Source: CAZEBW01 sp964510205 (GTDB lineage: Bacteria > Chloroflexota > Anaerolineae > VGOG01). Taken from it: a DNA stretch of 28,156 bases. The stretch covers positions 1 through 28,156 of the forward strand of contig CAZEBW010000048.1 in NCBI GenBank assembly GCA_964510205.1, given 5' to 3'. Each line of letters starts with the position of its first letter. The first letter of the stretch is position 1. Both the position numbers and the translations under genes were made by a program. Below the pieces are notes generated by a model. That model did no database searches. It was not told the origin of the DNA and worked only from the letters and a program-made list of their open reading frames with translations. Shown piece by piece: positions 1 to 6,546 of the stretch.

Positions 1-190
1 GGGAGTGTTCCAAGCGAGTTGGCTGATATGGTTGGTCGGAATGGTATTCCGACGGGTTGACGGATTACCAATCCGTCCTACAACCGAGATGAGTCGGGAG
101 TGTTCCAAGCGAGTTGGCTGATATGGTTGGTCGGAATGGTATTCCGACGGATTGACGGATTACCAATCCGTCCTACAACCGAGATGAAAC
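1..190. repeat. 95-bp tandem duplication made of paired hairpins
   Basis: Two direct copies of a 95-bp unit (1-95 and 96-190) differ at one internal base and in the last few bases. Each unit holds two adjacent perfect 8-bp hairpins: GTCGGAAT-GGT-ATTCCGAC and GACGGATT-ACC-AATCCGTC. The two loops, GGT and ACC, are complementary to each other. Outer GGTTG and CAACC also pair, so the whole unit can fold on itself. No gene is seen in 1-252. The first copy begins at the window edge, so further copies may lie to the left. Confidence 0.9.
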
Positions 191-215
191 ACGCTCAGAT
201 GATACTTGGTAGACT

Positions 216-250
216 ACGAGCTACCTGGCTAAGATATCCAGGTGGCTCGT
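216..250. other. hairpin just downstream of coaX
   Basis: ACGAGCTACCTGG (216-228) pairs with CCAGGTGGCTCGT (238-250) over 13 positions with one G-T wobble and a 9-nt loop. It begins 2 nt after the coaX stop codon in the coaX reading direction. No T-run follows on the minus strand, so it is at best a 3'-end stabilising structure or weak terminator, and it may simply be part of the repeat cluster to its left. Confidence 0.45.
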
Positions 251-252
251 TG

Positions 253-1020
253 TCATTGCTCATTCATCTCGTAAATCAGCCGCAGCCCCTTGAGCGTAAT
301 CCACGGATCCACGAACTGGATGGCGTCGGTCTCCTGGGCCATGATCTCGGCCAGGCCGCCGGTGGCGATGACCTTCATCTCCGGGCCTAACTCCTGGCGG
401 AAGCGGGCCACCATGCCTTCCACCAGGCCCACGTAGCCGAACAGGATGCCCGACTGGATGGCCTGCGTGTTGTTGGAACCGATAGCTTGGGGCGGGCGCG
501 TCAGGTCGGTGCGCGGCAGCTTGGCCGTGCGGGCGAAGAGGGCCTCCATGGCGATGACGATGCCCGGCGCGATGGCGCCTCCCAGGTAGTCCCCCTCTGC
601 CGAGACCGCGTCGAAAATCGTTGCCGTGCCAAAATCCACCACGCAGGCCGGCCCGCCGTACAGCCGATGGGCGGCCACGGCGTTGGCCACTCGATCGGCG
701 CCCACATCGCGTGGGTTGTCGTAGCGAATCCGCACCCCCGTCCGAACTCCGGCGTCCAAGACCAGCGGCGTGCAGCCGAAGTAGTCCTCGCTCAGGCTGA
801 CGAACGTCCCCGTCAATGGCGGTACGACGCTGGCCAGGGCGATGCCGTCCACGTCGCCGACGCCGTATCCGCGGTGGCTGAACAGCTCGATCAGCAGAAC
901 GGCGTACTCGTCGGCCAGCCGCTGGTGGTCGGTGGCGATCCGCCAGTGGGCCGCCAGCTCCTCCCCCCGATATAGCCCCAGCACGATGTTGGTGTTGCCA
1001 ATGTCAATACACAGCAGCAT
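253..1020 (-). CDS. coaX: type III pantothenate kinase
   Basis: CoaX phosphorylates pantothenate, the first step of coenzyme A synthesis, in the cytoplasm. The 255-residue length is normal for the family. Visible ASKHA-fold motifs are the N-terminal phosphate-binding DIGNTN (residues 6-11), GADR with the likely catalytic Asp (about residue 110), VVDFGTATIFD (128-138), GGAIAPG (148-154) and ATGG near the C-terminus. The ATG start at 1020 is preceded by AGGAGAG at a good distance. It lies about 90 bp behind the DppC-like gene on the same strand, so it may be read through from the peptide-transporter operon, although a repeat hairpin separates them. No promoter of its own was recognised. The identification is secure from motifs. 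Confidence 0.96.
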   Translation of the reverse strand: MLLCIDIGNTNIVLGLYRGEELAAHWRIATDHQRLADEYAVLLIELFSHRGYGVGDVDGIALASVVPPLTGTFVSLSEDYFGCTPLVLDAGVRTGVRIRYDNPRDVGADRVANAVAAHRLYGGPACVVDFGTATIFDAVSAEGDYLGGAIAPGIVIAMEALFARTAKLPRTDLTRPPQAIGSNNTQAIQSGILFGYVGLVEGMVARFRQELGPEMKVIATGGLAEIMAQETDAIQFVDPWITLKGLRLIYEMNEQ

Positions 1021-1049
1021 GGTTCACTCTCCTACTTCGAAATCGGGAA

Positions 1050-1110
1050 ATCAGGGACTAGGGAATCGGGGAATCAGGAAAGACCAATCCCTGATTCCTG
1101 ATTCCCTGAT
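1050..1110. repeat. GGGAATC-type inverted repeat between dppC-like and coaX
   Basis: The 90-bp gap is built from iterations of GGGAATC and TCAGGG. Bases 1061-1078 pair with 1090-1106 in a roughly 16-bp stem with a small internal loop, and 1050-1057 can pair with 1103-1110. No T-run follows on the minus strand. It reads as a small palindromic repeat rather than a clean terminator. Confidence 0.6.
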
Positions 1111-2357
1111 CACTGGCGTGGATCAAGATAATCCCGCAGCCCGTCCCCCAGAAAATTGAACCCCAGGACGGTGAGGGCCAGGGCCAGGCCGGGAAAGATG
1201 GCCAGCCACGGCCCACGGTCCATGAACAGCCGCGCCTCCTCCAGCATCCTCCCCCAACTGGGCAGCGGCGGCTGGGTGCCCAGCCCCAGATAGCTCAGCG
1301 AGGCCTCGGCCAGGATGGCGGTGGCGAAGCTCACGCTGGCCTGCACCAGCAGCGGGGATAGGATGTTGGGCAGGATGTGCCGCCACAGGATGTGCAGGTC
1401 CGATCCGCCCACGGCCCGCGCCGCCTCGACATAACCTTCCGCCTGTACCGACAGCACCGAGGCGCGGGTCAGCCGGGCGAACACCGGCAGGTTGACCACC
1501 CCAATGGCCAGCATGGCGTTGACGTGCCCTGGTCCCAGCGCCCCGACCACGGCGATGGCCAGCAGGATGGCCGGGAAGGCGAACAGGGCGTCCATCAACC
1601 GCATCAGCGCCTCGCCCAGCAGCCCGCCGTAGAAGCCGGCCACCGCCCCGATGATCGTCCCACCCCCCAACCCGATGCCCACCGCTACCAGACCCACGCT
1701 GAGGGCGATTCCCGCCCCGCCCATCACCCGGCTCAGGATGTCCCGTCCGTACTGATCGGTGCCGAAGGGATGGCCCGCGCCTGGCGGCTGGAGCCGGACA
1801 GTGATGTCCATCGCTGTTGGGTCGTGGGGAGTGGTGAAACGGCCCAGGACGGCTACCAGCGCCATCGCCAGGACGATGACCCCGCCCCAGATTAGAAGCG
1901 GGCTGACGCGCTGCCAGTGTCTCTCAGAGCGTGTCCGAAGAACGGCAGGCCAGGTCGTTGAGTGTGCTACTGAAGTGTCATTACGAGCCCCCGAAGGCTT
2001 GCCCTGAGCAATGTCGAAGGGGGGCGAAGCAATCTCCTCCCCTGTGGGCGTGTCATTGCGAGCGTAGCGAGGCAATCCCCTACGTTGCAAACTGGAGATT
2101 GCTTCGTCACTCCGTTCCTCGCAATGACACTTCGTTGCGGAGTTTACACTGAGCGTAGGCGAAGTGCTCCTACTAAGAAACAAACCGTCGTGTGCAAAGC
2201 CCGGAGAGCGAGCGCCGGTTGAGTAGCGTAGCGTATCGAAACCAAGCGAGCGGCTCTCTGCATTACCCGCTTGGCCTCGATATGTCGCTCGGATGCGTAG
2301 CCTCCGCTCGCTCCTACTCGGCCGGCGCTGATTGGGTTTCTTGTTCTTTCTTTTCAT
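1110..2357 (-). CDS. peptide-type ABC transporter permease (DppC/OppC-like) with repeat-derived N-terminus
   Basis: Inner-membrane permease of an oligopeptide/dipeptide or nickel class importer. The recognisable permease starts near residue 148 (LLIWGGVIVLAMALVAVLG), continues with HPFGTDQYGRDILSRVMGG and the ATPase-coupling EAA loop GYVEAARAVGG...RHILPNILSPLLVQ, and ends in FLGDGLRDYLDPR, all typical of DppC. The ATG at 2357 overlaps the dppB-like stop by 4 bp (ATGA), as in a native operon. Oddly, the first ~130 residues are unlike any permease and are encoded by genomic repeats, including the translated palindrome CHCEERSDEAIS. The frame stays open through them to give 415 residues against a usual ~290. 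No ATG, and no start with a ribosome site, lies between residue 1 and the first membrane helix. Either a repeat-coded leader is translated or the gene is impaired. Confidence 0.85.
   Translation of the reverse strand: MKRKNKKPNQRRPSRSERRLRIRATYRGQAGNAESRSLGFDTLRYSTGARSPGFAHDGLFLSRSTSPTLSVNSATKCHCEERSDEAISSLQRRGLPRYARNDTPTGEEIASPPFDIAQGKPSGARNDTSVAHSTTWPAVLRTRSERHWQRVSPLLIWGGVIVLAMALVAVLGRFTTPHDPTAMDITVRLQPPGAGHPFGTDQYGRDILSRVMGGAGIALSVGLVAVGIGLGGGTIIGAVAGFYGGLLGEALMRLMDALFAFPAILLAIAVVGALGPGHVNAMLAIGVVNLPVFARLTRASVLSVQAEGYVEAARAVGGSDLHILWRHILPNILSPLLVQASVSFATAILAEASLSYLGLGTQPPLPSWGRMLEEARLFMDRGPWLAIFPGLALALTVLGFNFLGDGLRDYLDPRQ
1976..2340. repeat. composite repeat block inside the dppC-like coding region
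   Basis: Several short repeat types are stacked here. A block around 1985-2045 (minus-strand translation FDIAQGKPSGARNDT) contains a second CATTACGAG-like end. It is followed by the palindrome at 2050-2130, a segment around 2130-2170, and one around 2200-2300 containing the GGTTTCGATACGCTACGC type of sequence. A run of ACAGATGAACACAGATGAA type lies at 2355-2385 at the dppB/dppC junction; a related scrap, GGTTCATCTGTGTGAATC, recurs near 11797. Both gene frames run through the block. Confidence 0.75.
2050..2130. repeat. palindromic MITE-like repeat (CHCEERSDEAI type), copy 1
   Basis: Perfect 13-bp terminal inverted repeats GTGTCATTGCGAG (2050-2062) and CTCGCAATGACAC (2118-2130) flank an imperfect inverted core with GCAATCCCC and GGAGATTGCTTCG. 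Related copies lie at 22028-22114 and 28104-28156. When translated it yields the CHCEERSDEAIS string often seen in spurious or repeat-derived protein sequence. It encodes no transposase, so any movement would need enzymes supplied in trans. Confidence 0.85.
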
Positions 2358-3325
2358 CTGTGTTCATCTGTGTAAATCTGCGTCCTGTTCAGCGAGATGC
2401 GCGGATCGAGCCGGGTGTAGGTCAGGTCCACCAGGAAGTTGATGACCACCACCAGAGCGGCGATGAACAGCACCAGGCCCTGGATGAGGGGCAGGTCGCG
2501 GTTGTGGATGGCGAACAGCGCCAGCCGGCCCAGGCCCGGCAGGGCGAACACCTGCTCGATGACGATGCTGCCTCCCAGCAGGAACCCCAGTTGCAAGCCC
2601 AGCAGGGTCACGGTGGGAATCAGGGCGTTCCGCAGGGCGTGGCGGACGATGACCTGAGCCTCGGTGAGGCCCTTGGCGCGGGCGGTGCGGATGTGGTCGC
2701 GGGCCAGTTCTTCCAGCATGGAGGCCCGCACCAGGCGGGCCAACACCCCGGCCACTGGCAGTCCCAGCGCCAAGACGGGCATGGCCAGGGAGCGCAGCGC
2801 GTTCAGTGGATTCTCGCCCCAGGGCACGTACCCGCCTGAGGGCAGCCACCGTAGGCTCAGGGCGAAGAGCAGGATCAGCAAGATGCCGACCCAGAAGGAG
2901 GGCAGGGCCAATCCCGCCTGGGCGAAGACCAGCACGCCGTAGTCCAGCGCGCTGTGTTGGCGGACGGCGGCCAGCACGCCCAGCGGCACGCCCAGCAGCA
3001 CGGCCAGGATCAGCGACAGGGTGGCCAGCGACAGGGTAACCGGCAGCCGCTCGGCGATGAGGGTGGCTACCGGCCGCCCGTGCCGCAGCGAGACCCCCAG
3101 GTTCCCCCGCAGCACCCCGCCCAGCCAGATCAGGTATTGCAGCGGCAGCGGGCGGTCCAGCCCCAGTTGGGCCCGCAGGTTGGCCAGGGCCTCTGGCGGG
3201 GCCTCCGTGCCCAGGATGAGCTGGGCTGGATCCCCCGGCACCACCTGCACCACCACGAAAGTGACCAGCGAGATCAGGAGCAGGGTGAGCAGGAGGGATG
3301 GGAGGCGTTGCAATAGGTAGTTCAT
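2354..3325 (-). CDS. peptide-type ABC transporter permease (DppB/OppB-like)
   Basis: First permease of the minus-strand peptide-type importer, about 323 residues. Typical DppB features are the N-terminal helix and signature LLISLVTFVVVQVVPGDPAQ, a periplasmic stretch ending RGNLGVSLRHGRPV, the EAA loop DHIRTARAKGLTEAQVIVRHALRNALIPTV, and C-terminal GSIVIEQVFALPGLGRLA with DLTYTRLDPRI. The ATG at 3325 is chosen because it overlaps the binding-protein stop as ATGA; an upstream in-frame ATG at 3355 would add ten unlikely residues. The last dozen residues, after DPRIS, are encoded by an ACAGATGAA-type repeat, so the natural C-terminus was probably extended by repeat sequence. It is translationally coupled on both sides. 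Confidence 0.93.
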   Translation of the reverse strand: MNYLLQRLPSLLLTLLLISLVTFVVVQVVPGDPAQLILGTEAPPEALANLRAQLGLDRPLPLQYLIWLGGVLRGNLGVSLRHGRPVATLIAERLPVTLSLATLSLILAVLLGVPLGVLAAVRQHSALDYGVLVFAQAGLALPSFWVGILLILLFALSLRWLPSGGYVPWGENPLNALRSLAMPVLALGLPVAGVLARLVRASMLEELARDHIRTARAKGLTEAQVIVRHALRNALIPTVTLLGLQLGFLLGGSIVIEQVFALPGLGRLALFAIHNRDLPLIQGLVLFIAALVVVINFLVDLTYTRLDPRISLNRTQIYTDEHR

Positions 3326-4881
3326 TGTTTCACAGTGGAGGCAGCGCCCCTCCACACCGTCCGCAGGTCGTAGATGTCAATGGGATAGAGCTGCCAGCCC
3401 TGCACCTCCTCCCGCAGCCCCACCGACGAGAGCGGGGCCAGGAGGTAGACGGCCACCGCGTCGTCGGCCAGCATGCGCTGCATCTCGGCGTAGATCTGGT
3501 GGCGGCGGGCCGGGTCGGTGCTGACCGCGCCTTCTTTGGCCAGCTCGTCGTAGCGGGGATTGCTGTAGTTCATGTAGTCCTCTTGGCGGTCGCTGACGTA
3601 GCGATTGAGGAAGGGGTCGGGGTCGAGGCGGCCGGTGTGGCCCAGGGTGGTCAGCGCGTAGTCGCGGCCGAAGTACACCTGCTCCAGGTAGGTGCCCCAC
3701 TCGATGGTCTCCAGCTTGGCTTCGATGCCCACTTTGGCCAGTTGGTCGGCGATGACCTCGCCGTTGCGGATGTGGAAGTCGTAGGGCTGGGGCAGGGCGA
3801 TGGTGGTCTGGAAGCCGTCAGGATAGCCGGCCTCGGCCAGCAGCGACTTGGCCTTCTCCGGATCGTAGGGGTAGCGGCCGGTCAGGTCCACGTAGAAATC
3901 GCTGACCGGGGGCATGTGGCTGCCGATGGGCACCGCGGTCCCCCACTGCGCCCCCTCGATCACCGCCTGCTTGTCAATGGCGTAGTTGAGAGCCTGGCGC
4001 ACCCGCAGGTCGTCGAAGGGCGGGCGGGCGTTGTTGATGGCCAGCAACTGGATGCCGTTGAAGGGCTGCTGGATGACCTTTATGCCAAGTTCTTCTTTGA
4101 GGCCGGCGATCTCCTGGGCCGGCACCTCGGGCACCACGTCCACCTCGCCCGTCTTCAGACTGATCAGCCGCGCGGGCGGATCGGTGATCACGCGGAAGGT
4201 GACCTGGTCCAGGTAGGGCACGCCGGCCACGAAGTATTGGTCGAAGCGTCGGAGTGTGACGTGGCTGTCGGGCGTCCATTCCACGAACTGGAAGGGGCCA
4301 GTGCCCACGGGGTGATCGCGCAGGGTGTCGGCGGCTTCTTCGGGGACGATGGCCGTCCAGCCGTAGGCCAGGTTGGAGAGGAAGGCGGCCTGGGGCTGGG
4401 AGAGGGTGAAGACCACCGTGTAGTCGTCGGGGGTCTCGATGGCGGTGATGATCTGGTAGTCCTTGGCGCGGGGGCTGGCCGTGTCGGGGTCCAGGATGCG
4501 CTCGAAGCTGTACTTCACGTCGCTGGCCGTCATCTTCCGCCCGTTGTGGAAGACCACGTCGTCGCGCAGATGGAAGGTCCATTTCAGCCCGTCGGCCGAG
4601 GTCTCCCACGAGGTGGCCAAATCGGGCTCGATGCGGCTCTGGGCATCCACCTGCACCAGCGTGTCGTAGAGATTGCGGGTGATTTGGAAGGTGGCGGCGG
4701 CCACGGTCTTGTGGGGATCGAGGCCGTCCACATCGGCGGCGATAGCCACGGTGAGCGAGCCGCCGCGCTGGGCGGTGGGGCCTGGGGTGGCCGTGGGCGA
4801 GGCGGCTGGCCCACAGGCGGTGAGCAGCCCTGTCAGGATCAGCGTCAGCAGGGCCAGGGGTAGAGCGTTTCGTGCGTTCAT
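3322..4881 (-). CDS. ABC transporter substrate-binding lipoprotein, peptide/nickel type (SBP family 5)
   Basis: Captures substrate outside the membrane for the DppB- and DppC-like permeases that follow. The 519 residues start with a lipoprotein signal peptide ending LLTAC, with the lipidated Cys at 23, then a low-complexity linker rich in Ala, Thr and Pro. Family 5 features are LTVAIAADVDGLDPHKT, the WTFHLRDDVVFHNGRKMTASDVKYSFERI block, VGTGPFQFVEW, and VRQALNYAIDKQAVI. The ATG at 4881 has GAGGAGGT upstream. Substrate cannot be told from sequence: peptides, nickel chelates, opines and sugars are all known for this family. No ATPase gene follows, so the motor must be encoded elsewhere. A promoter (5141-5169) and a leader hairpin (4943-4971) lie upstream. 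Confidence 0.93.
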   Translation of the reverse strand: MNARNALPLALLTLILTGLLTACGPAASPTATPGPTAQRGGSLTVAIAADVDGLDPHKTVAAATFQITRNLYDTLVQVDAQSRIEPDLATSWETSADGLKWTFHLRDDVVFHNGRKMTASDVKYSFERILDPDTASPRAKDYQIITAIETPDDYTVVFTLSQPQAAFLSNLAYGWTAIVPEEAADTLRDHPVGTGPFQFVEWTPDSHVTLRRFDQYFVAGVPYLDQVTFRVITDPPARLISLKTGEVDVVPEVPAQEIAGLKEELGIKVIQQPFNGIQLLAINNARPPFDDLRVRQALNYAIDKQAVIEGAQWGTAVPIGSHMPPVSDFYVDLTGRYPYDPEKAKSLLAEAGYPDGFQTTIALPQPYDFHIRNGEVIADQLAKVGIEAKLETIEWGTYLEQVYFGRDYALTTLGHTGRLDPDPFLNRYVSDRQEDYMNYSNPRYDELAKEGAVSTDPARRHQIYAEMQRMLADDAVAVYLLAPLSSVGLREEVQGWQLYPIDIYDLRTVWRGAASTVKQ

Positions 4882-4942
4882 TTCGGTACCTCCTCAGATG
4901 TGTGATGAGTGAGGGCCGGAGGGCGGAAGGCTCAAATGAGCT

Positions 4943-4971
4943 AAAAAGCCCCTTGGGGCGTGCCAAGGGGC
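4943..4971 (-). terminator. terminator-like hairpin in the leader of the peptide-transporter operon
   Basis: A perfect 9-bp stem, GCCCCTTGG with CCAAGGGGC (4948-4956 and 4963-4971) and a 6-nt loop, is followed directly on the minus strand by five T residues (A-run 4943-4947). It has intrinsic-terminator form but lies about 60 nt upstream of the binding-protein start and about 165 nt downstream of the predicted transcription start. No minus-strand gene ends here, so an attenuator or riboswitch expression platform is the likeliest role. No known aptamer or T-box signature was recognised upstream. Confidence 0.75.
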
Positions 4972-5016
4972 AGGTATGGGTTATCCCGCCGTCTCGGTCG
5001 CCTCGGCGATCCAAGC

Positions 5017-5029
5017 GACAACAGTTGTC
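5017..5029. other. 13-bp dyad in leader
   Basis: GACAACAGTTGTC is a perfect 6-bp inverted repeat around a central base, in the transcribed leader of the minus-strand operon. It could be a regulator half-site pair or part of leader RNA structure. Nothing else supports a role. Confidence 0.3.
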
Positions 5030-5040
5030 TACTGCTCTTG

Positions 5041-5093
5041 CTGGATTGTCAAATCCAGCGGGCGTGGCTTGGATTTGGCAATCCAGGCCGAGC
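5041..5093. repeat. REP-like hairpin pair of the GCTCGGCCTGGAT family
   Basis: Two neighbouring hairpins: CTGGATT-GTCA-AATCCAG (5041-5058, perfect) and GGCTTGGATT-TGGC-AATCCAGGCC (5066-5089, one wobble). The right flank, read on the minus strand, is GCTCGGCCTGGAT (5081-5093). That 13-mer recurs exactly at 20275-20287 and 24301-24313. The element lies in the 5' leader of the minus-strand importer and would be transcribed. Confidence 0.75.
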
Positions 5094-5140
5094 AAGGCGC
5101 CTGGTGCTCACCGCCGCGTCATGCGGTCGGTGGCATGGAT

Positions 5141-5169
5141 ACTATACTACCGATGGACGAAAAGGTCAA
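5141..5169 (-). promoter_or_regulatory. sigma-70-type promoter of the peptide-transporter operon
   Basis: On the minus strand, TTGACC (5169-5164) and TATAGT (5146-5141) are spaced by 17 bp. Transcription would start near 5134 and give a leader of roughly 250 nt before the lipoprotein gene. It is arranged back to back with the plus-strand promoter at 5186-5214. Confidence 0.7.
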
Positions 5170-5185
5170 ATCGTCGTTTGCAGAG

Positions 5186-5214
5186 TTGCCAAAAAGAGAG
5201 ATGGAGGGTATAAT
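5186..5214 (+). promoter_or_regulatory. sigma-70-type promoter of the DUF1232 gene
   Basis: TTGCCA (5186-5191) and a perfect TATAAT (5209-5214) are spaced by 17 bp. The predicted start near 5221 gives a short leader of about 20 nt, containing the ribosome site GGGGGAG before the ATG at 5242. Confidence 0.8.
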
Positions 5215-5241
5215 ATCCTTGATTCTGGGAAAGGGGGAGTT

Positions 5242-5643
5242 ATGGCTAGACAGGGGAAAGCTTCCGATGTCGGTGAGACGGCCGGTATTCTGGCTGGGAT
5301 TATCAAAAACGCCAGGCTGGTGTGGCGTTTGCTGCGCGACCCCGCCGTTTCGTCCTGGCTGAAGATGATTCCGCCAGCCACGTTGCTCTATCTGCTATTT
5401 CCCATTGACTTCATACCTGACCTTGCCCTTGGCCTGGGCCAGTTAGACGACGTCGCCATCATCTTGCTGGGGTTGAAGCTCTTCATCGAGCTTTCTCCCC
5501 AGGAGATCGTGCGCCGCCACCTGCGGGAGATGAGCTCCGTGGACGGTTCCTATCGCGTGGTGGATGAAGAGCCCTCTCAGGAGCCAACGCCCTCGGGGTA
5601 CATTGAGGCTCCCTATCGTGTCATTGGGGACGACGAGGAGTAG
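5242..5643 (+). CDS. DUF1232 (YkvA-like) small membrane protein
   Basis: A 133-residue protein. Its centre carries the DUF1232 signature LLYLLFPIDFIPDLALGLGQLDDVAIILLGLKLFI, in which the PIDFIPD...G.LDD pattern is diagnostic. The hydrophobic stretches around it suggest membrane association. The tail is polar and acidic (SGYIEAPYRVIGDDEE) and looks disordered, with two similar YRVV/YRVI segments. The biochemical role of the family is unknown; some members are linked to cell-envelope stress. The ATG at 5242 follows GGGGGAG and sits just behind a strong promoter. The frame is open further upstream, but that part overlaps the promoter and is not coding. The next gene converges on it, so it is probably monocistronic. 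Confidence 0.88.
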   Translation: MARQGKASDVGETAGILAGIIKNARLVWRLLRDPAVSSWLKMIPPATLLYLLFPIDFIPDLALGLGQLDDVAIILLGLKLFIELSPQEIVRRHLREMSSVDGSYRVVDEEPSQEPTPSGYIEAPYRVIGDDEE

Positions 5644-5716
5644 CTGGCATCCAATGGTATGGCATCTTTCTTCGCTGGCAGGGAGCTGTCAACGGATTCA
5701 GGGAGCGAGGGGTGGC

Positions 5717-6400
5717 TCATGCCTCCCTCGGCTCTCCGATGATTCGCCACCCCCGCTGCGAAGCATACTCCCACAGCTCGTCGTCGGGGTAGACGACGAC
5801 GGGGTTGCCCACCAGTTCCAGTACGGGGACGTCGGAGATGCTGTCGCCGTAGGCGAAGCTCTGACTCAGATCCGCTACCAGATTGTTTTTGTCGAGAAGC
5901 TCGGTGAGGAAAATCACCTTGTCCTGGCCGAAGCAGGCTCTGATGGCCCGCCCGGAGTATCTGCCCCGCTTTATCTCTAACCTGGTTCCCACCACGTGCT
6001 GCACCCCCAGTCGCTCCCCGATGCAAGCCAGCAGCTCCTCGAAAGCGCCGGAGACCAGAATCACCCGGTGGCCTTCAGCCTGGTGTTGGCGTAGCGCCTC
6101 GGCTACCTCGGGGCGCAGGGCGGGGATGAGGGCCTGGTCGGTGACCCACTGGAAGATGACCTGGGCCTCATCAGGCCGCAGACCAACGAGCAACCAGGGC
6201 ATGTTGCTGATCCACATTCGGAAGAATCGCTGTTGGCTCAACAGGCCGAGGCGGTACAGTGGCCACAGGGAGAAGTGGACCGCCAGAAAGGCATACAGGA
6301 GGAGGCGCCGCCGGCGGTGTTCGGTGAAATATCTGCTGAAAGCGTGCCAGACGTGCTCAGCGCACAAAGTGCCATCGAGGTCGAAGAAAGCTGCGATCAT
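5717..6400 (-). CDS. HAD-superfamily phosphatase (HAD-IB, SerB-like)
   Basis: Cytoplasmic phosphatase of 227 residues. Motif I is FFDLDGT with the nucleophile Asp7 and acid/base Asp9; motif II is VILVSGA (Ser117); motif III is a Lys near 161 (GQDK); motif IV is FAYGDSISDVP (Asp186, Asp190). The long helical cap between residues 14 and 95 is typical of the HAD-IB group that includes phosphoserine phosphatases and the CicA/SerB-like proteins. The substrate is not deducible. The ATG at 6400 follows AAGGAAA. It lies 146 bp behind isopentenyl phosphate kinase on the same strand, so co-transcription is possible and a prenyl or isoprenoid phosphate substrate is conceivable, but that is only a neighbourhood inference. 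A palindromic repeat separates the two genes. Confidence 0.88.
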   Translation of the reverse strand: MIAAFFDLDGTLCAEHVWHAFSRYFTEHRRRRLLLYAFLAVHFSLWPLYRLGLLSQQRFFRMWISNMPWLLVGLRPDEAQVIFQWVTDQALIPALRPEVAEALRQHQAEGHRVILVSGAFEELLACIGERLGVQHVVGTRLEIKRGRYSGRAIRACFGQDKVIFLTELLDKNNLVADLSQSFAYGDSISDVPVLELVGNPVVVYPDDELWEYASQRGWRIIGEPREA

Positions 6401-6439
6401 TTGTTTTCCTTTCCAAGGTCAAAGCTCAAGTCTCCGGCA

Positions 6440-6533
6440 GGAGTCCCCAACTTGTTGGGGGTTAAAGTCCTGAACTTGTTCAGGACTTTGATGTGCGCCG
6501 TTGTGGGGACACCCCGAACAAGTTCGGGACTCC
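6440..6533. repeat. 94-bp composite palindrome with compensatory arms
   Basis: Three palindromes share an AACTTGTT-like centre: CCCCAACTTGTTGGGG (6445-6460), a 26-bp near-perfect palindrome (6464-6489, 12-bp arms around TT) and CCCGAACAAGTTCGGG (6513-6528). The outer 22-bp arms (6440-6461 and 6512-6533) are inverted copies of each other that differ at only two bases. Those differences are paired, C with G in one arm and G with C in the other, so each arm remains its own palindrome. It fills most of the gap between the kinase and HAD phosphatase genes. Confidence 0.85.
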
Positions 6534-6546
6534 GGCGCTTCAGAGT

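Noticed and set aside
1..190. CRISPR array
   Set aside because: Only two directly adjacent full-length copies with no unique spacers between them; it is a tandem duplication of a palindromic unit.
3298..4863. Long plus-strand open frame (521 codons) opposite the binding-protein gene
   Set aside because: It is the antisense frame of a clear SBP family 5 gene in GC-rich DNA; its translation is rich in Val, Gly, His and Asp and resembles no protein.
4943..5135. T-box leader before the minus-strand importer
   Set aside because: The conserved T-box sequence expected in the antiterminator (GGTGGNACCGCG type) is absent; only a terminator hairpin is clear.
5702..5735. Terminator between the convergent DUF1232 and HAD genes
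   Set aside because: A GAGCGAGGG/CCCTCGGCTC hairpin exists but has a bulge, lies partly in the HAD coding end and has no T-run on either strand.
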